Source of the DNA: Daldinia sp. FL1419
Taxonomy: Eukaryota; Ascomycota; Sordariomycetes; Xylariales; Hypoxylaceae
DNA length: 64,000 nucleotides
Direction: 5' to 3'
Assembly: GCA_025201765.1 (NCBI GenBank)
Contig: MU623348.1
Span: 62,001-126,000 of the forward strand
Below the pieces are notes generated by a model. That model had not been told where the DNA came from, made no database searches, and saw only the letters and a list, made by a program, of their open reading frames with translations. Both the position numbers and the translations under genes were made by a program. This document shows positions 55,788 to 64,000 of this stretch, piece by piece. How positions within the stretch are numbered: the stretch's first letter is position 1; each line of letters begins with the position of its first letter.

Positions 55788-56753
55788 GAAATCCTCTTCG
55801 AGCGACTTATGAAGTCATCTTTGAATCTACGCATAACATGATAAGACTCGGTGTCTGGTCGGACCGAAGTTATTGGAGAAGAATAATGGGATTCCGTGGT
55901 GGTGATGGAGTTGAACCCTTTCCAATCATTGGCCATGGTTTAATATTCGGTCTATATATCCGCATGAAGGACTAAAATAGAATCATCTCTTAATAAAGAA
56001 TGGTTCCCAAGTGTTGGGCTATCCTGTTATGTGCCCTAGGATATATATTATTTCCACATGTTATTTCCAAATCACATCTCAAGCTAGTATGGGGGTACGA
56101 CTTGGTCATATTTGGTTTTGACAAGCAAATTGTCGTCTACAATGTTCTCCTATTAATGACCAACTGCAAGATGCTCCCTGGTTTCCGGTGCGGCGCGTAA
56201 TATTAGCGTACCCGGCAAGGTGGGTTGCGGTAGTTGGCATTTATTGGCATTATATATTAGGTAGAAATATGTTGTATCGACCTGCCAAATGGGTAAAATT
56301 TCCAACGTCCTTCCGGTATTGCCTCTTTCGGACGCCTCGCGGTCTTCTTTTTCTCCACACTAACCCCACGATAACCCATGAAGCCGCACCGCGTTCTCTC
56401 GCGTACCGGAAAACTTACGTGCTCCCCATGTAGCGAGTCCTGCTTTGTCGCAGTAATGATCGCCGACGATGGAACGACGGTCCGCTCGAGCTACCTTTGA
56501 GACATCGGGTTAGAGGACCACGATTCCAACGGTTGGAGAACGAAAACAGATTGGTAATTTGGTCGCCTACAGACAGTGCTATTCGCATCTGGGCGGTGAC
56601 ATCACTGATGCCGCCATCCCGGAGCACCGGTACTCGATAATATATATATAAAGTGCCTCTGCCGTCTTGGAAATGCTGTGAAACACTGAGCACAGCATCA
56701 ATAATCGTCACGGTCGGATTTGGACTCTTAAACTAGCTACTCACTCATTCATC
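55788..56753. other. Intergenic upstream of AA9 gene
   Basis: 0.97 kb without a supported gene. The last 120 bp are promoter-like (see the TATA box). Open frames at 55778-56433 are short and featureless. Confidence 0.4.
56641..56653 (+). promoter_or_regulatory. TATA box of the AA9 gene
   Basis: TATATATATAAAG lies about 105 bp before the ATG at 56754 in an otherwise GC-balanced stretch. Confidence 0.55.
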
Positions 56754-57852
56754 ATGAAGAACTTCGCCAACATTGCTGCCGCTGCCGCGCTCGCAGTCAA
56801 CAGCGCTTCCGCACATTACATCTTCCAGCAGCTTTCGCTCGATGCCGCTCAATTTGCCCCGTTCGAGTACAGTACGTCTTATGTAGAAAATCATGAGTTT
56901 CGTCATACTTTGGGAGTTAGAGTAAGACCTAATATAATAAATAGTCCGACAAAACAGCAACTACAACTCTCCTGTTACGGATCTAGCTTCTAACGACTTG
57001 CGATGCAATGTTGGTGCCTCAGGTGCCGATACTAAGACGGTAGAGGCAAAGGCCGGTGAATCCTTCACTTTCACACTCGATACTGTATGTTATTGAGATC
57101 TATTTCATTCGTTTACCGATGGGGTAGCTAACTTGTTCGCCAGCCCGTGTACCATCAAGGACCGATCTCAATGTACGAAAACTTGATGAACTTTGTGTCT
57201 AGGCGGTTGTGCTGACAATCCCTTAGCTATATGTCGAAGGCTCCCGGTGCTGCCTCAGACTATGACGGCAGCGGTGAATGGTTCAAGATCAAGGACTTTG
57301 GTGAGATGCCTTGGTCTACTTAGGCTCTAGTCGTCCAACCGACTAACCCATTTTATAGCTCCCGACTTTTCGAGTGGCGAGGCCAAGTGGGATATGTCTG
57401 GTAAGAATATTCCGTCGTGATCAAGTGCTCTCTACGACATAGAAACTGACACGACTATATAGGCTCCTACTCTTACACCATCCCAACGTGCATTGAGGAT
57501 GGCGAATACCTCTTGCGAATCCAGAGTCTAGCTATTCACAACCCGTACCCATCGGGTACCCCTCAGTTCTACATCTCCTGTGCTCAGGTTAAGGTGACCG
57601 GCGGCAGTGGTAGCTACAACCCCACGACCGTCCGAATCCCCGGCGCTTTCAAGGAGACCGACCCTGGTTACACGGCCAACGTGAGTTTATTAAGCCCCAA
57701 GTCCGATATGATAGAATAGATGTGCTAATGCTTTAATTAGATCTACTCCGATTTCCACAGCTACATTGTTCCCGGTCCCGAGCCGGTGAGTCTTTCTTCC
57801 ACGCATATACATGTTCCACATAGGTACTAACTATATCTAGCTGACTTGCTAA
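56754..57852 (+). CDS. AA9 lytic polysaccharide monooxygenase
   Basis: Secreted copper enzyme that oxidatively cleaves cellulose or hemicellulose. Eight exons: 56754-56871, 56945-57084, 57144-57172, 57227-57300, 57359-57400, 57463-57680, 57741-57785 and 57841-57852. All are GT-AG, the phases agree, 225 aa. The signal peptide ends NSASA and the mature protein starts with His (HYIFQQLSLD), the N-terminal His of the copper brace. The second His is in TPVYHQGPIS. The axial Tyr is in FYISCAQVKVTGG. EYIRQNSNYNSPVTDLASNDLRCN matches the family closely. The last exon encodes only LTC plus the stop, giving the final Cys of the family. No CBM1 module is present. Exon 3 is only 29 bp. Confidence 0.92.
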
Positions 57853-58179
57853 ATTCTTTTGGGTTCCTCGGTGGCTTTGGTTATAGGCCGTATAGTGAAG
57901 AATAAATAGGGGCTAGACTTGGTATTGGAAATCATTACACTTTTATCATTCTATCTAGTTTGAAAGCCTGATAAGAAGCTTTCTTTCATAGTATCATATA
58001 TCTATTTAGTATTAGATAGACACTATACCAATCATCTACTCTCTTTCCAGGCGTGGGCATTATTACTAGGACGTAAAACCAACCACTTCCTAGTATTCGC
58101 AAATATTTTGTCCGCTATGTTACGTATTAGGGACAACGTTCTGTAGTCTGATATTATCAGAAGATGTCCATGAACTATG
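57853..58179. other. Intergenic downstream of AA9 gene, no gene seen
   Basis: 327 bp, AT-leaning, holding the terminator region of the AA9 gene and nothing else I can name. Confidence 0.4.
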
Positions 58180-58314
58180 TGTCAGGGCTCTAGCCTGTGC
58201 TACATATAGAACAAAGAACTTGTTCTATATGTAGCTGCCCTTAGCCATAGTTGTAGATAGGTTCCTCGCGGAACAACGAAGTTGTTTCCTTGCTTCTTGG
58301 TCCGCCTCGTGACA
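58180..58314. mobile_element. Short TG...CA element (solo LTR-like), copy A
   Basis: 135 bp that begin TGTCAGGG and end CTCGTGACA, so the termini TGTCA / TGACA are inverted. It is flanked by a perfect 5-bp duplication CTATG (58175-58179 and 58315-58319). It is homologous along its length to 58890-59033. A perfect 15-bp stem with a 5-bp loop sits at 58200-58234. TG...CA ends and a 5-bp duplication are those of an LTR. The short length fits a solo LTR of a small element or a TRIM-like relic. Confidence 0.78.
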
Positions 58315-58889
58315 CTATGTAAAACAGTACACATATAGGGGATAATCATTATTCGCAGTAGGATAAAAACAACAGTATCAGTTGCTACCTCCTTTGATTA
58401 TTGACCAACCAAACTAAGAGCTATCTCCAAAGCAAGTAACTTAAGTAGGTAGATATGCCCTATTCAAACTGTAAGTATATTATCCCGGAAGCCAATAAAC
58501 GGGTAATTTCTAAAGGACCTCCATGGCAAGCCCTAAATTAATATTTACCTAAGCTTAATGATTTTTCATTTATCTATATAGTAACAAGAACGAACTCAGT
58601 AATGTTCCATAAGTCATCGTGAAATAACATTCAAGGACCTTTACAATGTATTTTTATAAAACATAACTATTTCAGCTATGCCTAAAACTAATATACGGGT
58701 CGGGAGGTATGTCGCCCGAAATATCTAGAGCTCTACAGATATATATACACTCTTTTAGTAGTAAATAGGTACCTAGTTATTTTTCTAAGAGTGATGGCTA
58801 TCCTCCAAGTATCACACTAGTAGGCTGTTAAATACCTAATACCTAGGAAGATAAGTAATATATACCTATATATATTGAAACGAGCCAGG

Positions 58890-59033
58890 CGATAGGTTTC
58901 TAGCTTGTACTTGCATAGTTACCTGTGGAACAAGGGACTTGTTCTATATGTAGTCATTCATAGCTATAGTTGTGGATAAGTTCTTTGCAAAGCAACAAAG
59001 TTGTCTCCTCACTTTCTAATCCACCTCGTGATA
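58890..59033. mobile_element. Short TG...CA element (solo LTR-like), copy B, RIP-altered
   Basis: 144 bp, same orientation as copy A. It shares ACTTGTTCTATATGTAG, TAGTTGTGGATA(A/G) and the CACCTCGTGATA end. It has its own 5-bp duplication CCAGG (58885-58889 and 59034-59038), so it is an independent insertion rather than the partner LTR of copy A. Differences are mostly transitions: TTCCTCGCGGAACAACG became TTCTTTGCAAAGCAACA. The terminus TGACA has become TGATA. Confidence 0.75.
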
Positions 59034-62000
59034 CCAGGACTTAAGAGATATGACCAGACAGCGTGGCCTTGTTCTTAATATTCTAGGAAGCAATTTAAGT
59101 TTGCATTGCTGATAGCTGTAAGAATAATATAAGAGCACCCTTCGAGCTAGCCATTAGAGAACATCATTATTGCAAGAAAAGTTCTATACAAAGGCATACA
59201 CAATTCAAAAGTACAATAGGGATTTCAAAATTATATCAAACGAGTATCTAAAAATAACATTTTACCCTAATAGACATATCATAAACATGCCACTTATAAA
59301 CAACTTAGAATAAGACAATAGAATAAGTTCTATATTATATATATTTTTAAATAATCCTTTATGAAGAAATACATCTAGACTATTATAATTACATTACAGT
59401 TGTAACTGAATTCAAAGTAAGTTCTTAATTGCTGGCGAACAATTACGACGAATTAAAATTTATCAATAAAAGTTGGGATTCTTACAAGTCACTGCAAAGC
59501 AGTACAAATGCGTTAACGACTAATGTGCATAGGAGAATCTATACGAGACAAACACACCCTACAATCGAATAGCGCCCAAGGGAGAAGAATAGAAACTCGT
59601 ATTGACATTGTCACGTTGCCACTTAAAACAACCAAGCAATCTAGTAACAGGCAACCAGGTGTTGAACTGAGCCATTACCTCCCTCAACTAAGCCTAATCA
59701 CGATGATGACATATCGCCTCGAGCGACCAGATGATCGTTACCTCTATCAACGCATCAGCCTACTCCCCCTCAACGCCTCCGAACAGTAATCGCCCCAGAC
59801 AAGCCAAACCGAGTAAACACAAAGATACGCAATCTGTCTGCCCACGGTGGCGAACTTCGGCGTTACAGCCCTAGGAAATCGAGGCGTGATACAGCCCCTC
59901 TTCATCCCTCCCCCCGTCCCAAGTGAACGAGGCCTCACGCAAACACAGGCACACGCACGGACGGTGATGTAGAAATTGCCCCCCCCAAAAAGCACGTACA
60001 CTCCTAAGAACGAGGGAAACGGCCGGAGCATTATCAACTGCGTGCCTACCGTATGTACGCACGAACAAAATAGACAAGCAGACAACCGTCACGCGACGAC
60101 CAAAAAGTGACTAAGACTACCGTATTCTGAATTCAATCACATGGTCCCTCGTGGACGCGACGACGGGGCGCAGAGCACATGGGGGTCGGGGGTGTGGATG
60201 GGTTGTGTATTGTACATATGTACCATGGGGCACACACGCACGACCATACCGTACGTAGGTGATGTACGCAGACTGGGGGAGGGGCAGGGATATCTGATGG
60301 CTTAACCTACCTACATACATATGCCGGGCTTATATATACTGTGTTGAGTATAAACTGTCTTCTGCGTAAGCCTTTCCCTTTTGAGGACTTCTATACAGCT
60401 ACCTAATCACGAGTCACCATTGTAGGTATAGCCTGCGATAGCCCACAATATTGCAACCATCGCTTAACTAGAACACTTACAAAATTTGAGGTTTGAGCTA
60501 CCTCCGTTCTATAGCTGAATAGCTTAAAGAGGCTAACATGAGGTTGGGATAAGATCTCCTCGAGCGCTGAAAGTTATAGTGGAATATGAATACATATACT
60601 TCTCTTGTTCTTATATTATTGATTATATGTGACTGGTAGAAAGTTGCGTGTTGGTGTCCGGAACCTCTATTGGACGGGCGTCTACTATATCCCGCCCAAA
60701 GTTGGACTACCTATCACCTGATTCTGAGACCTTTTGTTTCTACTATATTCAACTTTCGATTAGTAGCTTAGTATTATAACACGAGGCTTGTTTACGTCGG
60801 TAGTGGCATACCTCTTAAACATAACCGGCGCCTTCAACGTCAGCAATATCACCAAGTTCTATGCTGTCATATGTCTCGCATGGTTTCCGGGGCTCATTAT
60901 GCTTATTATACTTTTTAGACCGATCTTCCAATTTGTCTCCAAATAGGCAGGTCGAGCTTCAGCATTGCCGCTGGGTTGAACAAATCCGCCTTTTCTCATA
61001 CGAGATTGATATTGTATACCTCCCCCGCGGACGCATCACCCTTGATAAAATCTGCACGTCATGTAAACATGCAGAGTTATATATGCCTTTCCAACTGCTG
61101 GGACCGCCGCCCTTTGCTTGTCCTGTACGGGAGACTTTTGTGGAAAAACATGGATCTAGCAGACGGGCGAACATCTCTGATTATGTACCGGGTTAGGTTG
61201 CGCTGTGGTCGTCTAGGAACCTAATTAGAGATCAGAATGGTACCGACTGTCAACAGACGTACGATACATCTAAGAACTGAGACTATCGGATGTGACCAGT
61301 GCCAGCTTGTGGCGAAAGAGCTTAACCCGGGTCCAGCAAATTCGTCTAGCGAGAGACGGTACATAGTATATACCATTGGCGGAGATGACGGATACTAGAA
61401 CGCGTTCTGCACGCAGTATAGGTGCAAGCGCTTGCGTATGTCTCATCGTATCCATAATGCATGTGTGTAGTTGATGGAGGGCTACTGTGGGGATGGGTGC
61501 ATCATGAGATAGCCAGGCCAAGCTCGAGAGGGTGCAGGGGCCCTAGGCTATGCAAGAAGGGGTGAAATCTCGCAGATCAGAGGATCTCGACGGTCCTGAC
61601 GGTCGATCAGATTGTACCCTTGCAGGACCGAACCCTTGTTCGGATAGTCGGGAGACGAGGGTAACCCGTTGCACTGCAGCGGAGAGAAAAGGGCGTCTAG
61701 GATGTTTAAGCATAAGACAGCAGCGTCATGGGATGTAGGCCCATTTTGGTTCAAGTATGAAACGGGGAAATAAATGGACGATCCCTCCGTGTAATCTGAT
61801 AGATCGAAGTTGGGGGCTCTTAGGTAGAGAGTATTATAGATTCAAGGGTAGCCGCAATATTATTTTGGCAACATTACACTATATTTAAGGAGACTACCCG
61901 CGAGGTTTCGTTTAGTAGACCCGGTTTCCTGATCGGGGTTTGAAAAACAAGTGGAAAATGTGGTAACTACATGTTATGGGCTTTGGTAATACCTCCCTAT

Positions 62001-64000
62001 TTGACAAGGCTTGTTTAGAGAATCGACAACAGAGACGGAGCGGAAAACTGATTGTGGATGACTATACAAGATGCTGTAAAGAGATGTGGACTGGAATCGA
62101 ATGGGTTCAAGGTACACCAGGACCTACGTCGTATACGTATAGGCTGGCGAGGATAACGGGATGCCATATGCAGAACTATGCATGGCTAGACTTTTGACAG
62201 GGACTTAAGATGGTGTGGAGACCTCATGTGCAGCAGCTCGAAGTGGTGAGTACGATTGATTGGCGATTTGTTCGCTAAGAAACGGTGTGGCCACACCTTG
62301 AACAATCTAGGAGAAGTGGCTGACCGGGTATACATACAAGGCTAGGCTCATACTCCCTTGGGCGGTTAAGCAATCTCGGGAATAACTTCGTTTTTATAAG
62401 GCCATGAGAGACGACTAACGGCGATGATACTCTCGCCCTTTACGGAGCTGAGGTGTCTAAAAAGCGGCTGGCCCCACACAATGCCATACGAATATAGACA
62501 TGGCCATATGACTCTGCGCGTTAGTAGTAAGCGACTGATCTAGCACTGAACTTCCAGACTCGCGAATCGAATGCCGAGCGAACCATTCTCGAACTTAAAA
62601 TCAAGCAGAATAGGGGCATTGTTTGACGAAGATTACCGGGCTGTGACGGTTCATAATGGCTAAGCGAAGATTGCTTAGGTTGTAGAGTTCGTGCCCCTTT
62701 CGAAGAAGATAGGGTGTAGATAGTCTGCAATAATGATATATACTGCTAAGAACCCTACCTGCAGCTATATACGCATGTATGCGGTTATGTTGAATCGCAT
62801 GTGGAGACTTATATGATTGGTTATTTGGAAGAGTTTCAGACAGTTTTTGAGAATCTTAATGACGTTTCCCAGACTTCTCCGGGATGGTTACTTGGCTCTA
62901 AAATGGACCACGCTTACGGGATAGAGAAGAGCGACTCGTAGCTCAGCCCAGAGATTCACCGAATGTTTTCAGCCTGTGGAGATCTGTAAGGATCGGCGAT
63001 GCTCCAGGATGGGGCAAAAGGGTTAGAACTTGGAGGAAGGGGATACGGCGGAGCTGGTGCGTCTCGCCTAGACTAGGGAAGTGCGGAATTAGTTGATGGG
63101 TAGTTGAAGAATCAAGGAGAGGGCTTATTGCGGCGCTTTGGTGGAAACGGTCGGACATATTTGCTCTCCAAATATTGCAGTGGTCGGTGATCACGTCAAG
63201 TCCCCGGCTTAGCTAACCCCGGAAGCTCCAGATAGCTTTTCTATTGTCGGCAGTTGAGCGATCAGTTCGAGTTGCTTGTCTCCCGGGGCCAAGAGCGGAT
63301 AGGCACGCGATGAGGCACGTAACGAGGTTTCAACAGGGTGAAGAGCGGGACGAACCATGACGACAGGGCGATAAGGTCGCATTATACTACCCTGTTGACC
63401 TCTATAGTAGTGTAAAAAATAACCCTGTCTCTGATCATTGTCTATTGCTGTCTGGTGATAGAGACTTCTGCCATACTTGGGTAGATAGGGGGTGGATCCC
63501 GGCGGCCGTCCGAAGTTCAAACTATACCATAGCACGTCCTATGCCTTGGGTAATTTGTAATGTACCTAAAAGGTATCTAGGTTGTTAGGTTGCTAGGTTG
63601 CTACGTAGGTGGTACCCCTCAGGTAGACGAGCTTTTTCGTGCAGGTGTGTGTGAATGTGTGTGTGAGTGGGAGACGCGAAGGATATTAAAAGGGTATGGA
63701 AACGGAAGAGGTGGTGTAAGTAGTAGTGGAGGATAAGTGGATTTATTATTTGAAGACGCGTGAGCCGCCAATCAAAATGCATCGCCCGCCAGTCGGGGAA
63801 CTTGACATCAGGCTTGGGTAGGTACCTGTTGTTAGTAGCGGGGTACATGTACCTTACCCATGCGGGTTGCCTGTAGCGGGTTGAGTGGGGCGGTCACGGA
63901 GAGAAAGATTTCCCGCTACATTAACTCCAACGTCTCCCAGGTCCCATAGAGGTACTAAATGCGCCACTGCAGCCACAGAGAAAAGAGGTCCGAGCACATG
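59034..64000. other. Gene-poor stretch, no supported gene
   Basis: About 5 kb of ordinary base composition with only short, overlapping, featureless open frames (for example near 59747-60085, 60861-61196 and 62943-63535). 59.1-59.5 kb is AT-richer. A GT-rich run (GTGTGTGTGAATGTGTGTGTG) lies near 63644-63665 and GGTTGTTAGGTTGCTAGG-type tandems near 63580-63605. I searched by eye for tRNA and 5S patterns, zinc fingers and splice-linked exons and found none. Confidence 0.4.

Noticed and set aside
57741..57852. AA9 gene truncated by the repeats downstream
   Set aside because: A GT-AG intron (57786-57840) leads to LTC plus stop, giving the expected final Cys, so the gene is complete.
58180..59033. 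A single retrotransposon with two LTRs around 0.6 kb
   Set aside because: Each repeat has its own different 5-bp duplication, which shows two separate insertions.
59747..60320. Overlapping minus-strand frames with Cys/Val-rich runs
   Set aside because: They derive from CA/CG-rich low-complexity DNA, with no domain or splice structure.
1..64000. CRISPR array, phage or bacterial operon
   Set aside because: The window is clearly fungal nuclear DNA with spliceosomal introns; no regular repeat-spacer arrays were seen.

Overview
The window is nuclear DNA of a filamentous ascomycete (Pezizomycotina, most likely a Sordariomycete). Four things support this. The genes have many short GT-AG introns with CTAAC-like branch sites. 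The gene content is fungal: a CYP505 fused P450/reductase, a sedolisin, a tannase-family esterase, an AA9 LPMO, Atg26 with GRAM and PH domains, and a Zn2Cys6 regulator. Very AT-rich blocks look like repeats destroyed by RIP (repeat-induced point mutation). Intergenic DNA is full of ACCTAGGT / GGTACCTA-type strings.

Layout. 1-4380 is an AT-rich, RIP-like block cut by the window edge. 4458-14019 (-) is one Zn2Cys6 transcription-factor gene split by a nested transposon insertion. The outer element (6498-13800) has terminal inverted repeats and a 5-bp target duplication. Inside it lies a RIP-degraded Ty1/Copia retrotransposon (7250-13640) with matching 164-bp LTRs and its own target duplication. 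Inside the Copia element is a 406-bp insert (7984-8389) that is visibly not RIP-mutated. Removing the outer element and one target-site copy restores the reading frame, but a second lesion, an in-frame TAG, lies at 5073-5075. Divergent from this dead regulator are a CYP505 monooxygenase (14964-18671 +) and a FAD monooxygenase (18813-20223 -), which look like a small oxidative cluster. 21-30 kb holds secreted hydrolases (a cutinase-like protein, a sedolisin, a tannase/feruloyl-esterase family protein) plus a DUF92 membrane protein.

30-48.5 kb is a conserved housekeeping block: FCP1 phosphatase, ATG26 sterol glucosyltransferase, ribosomal protein uL15, CHL1 helicase and thymidylate synthase. 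49-57.9 kb carries a leucine-rich-repeat-like protein, a two-repeat dimeric alpha/beta-barrel-like protein, a choline/amino-acid permease with an unresolved exon junction, an SDR and an AA9 LPMO. 57.9-64 kb has no gene I can support. It holds two copies of a short TG...CA element, each with its own 5-bp target duplication.

Exon limits were read by eye from splice motifs, reading phase and remembered family consensus. No alignment or database search was run.
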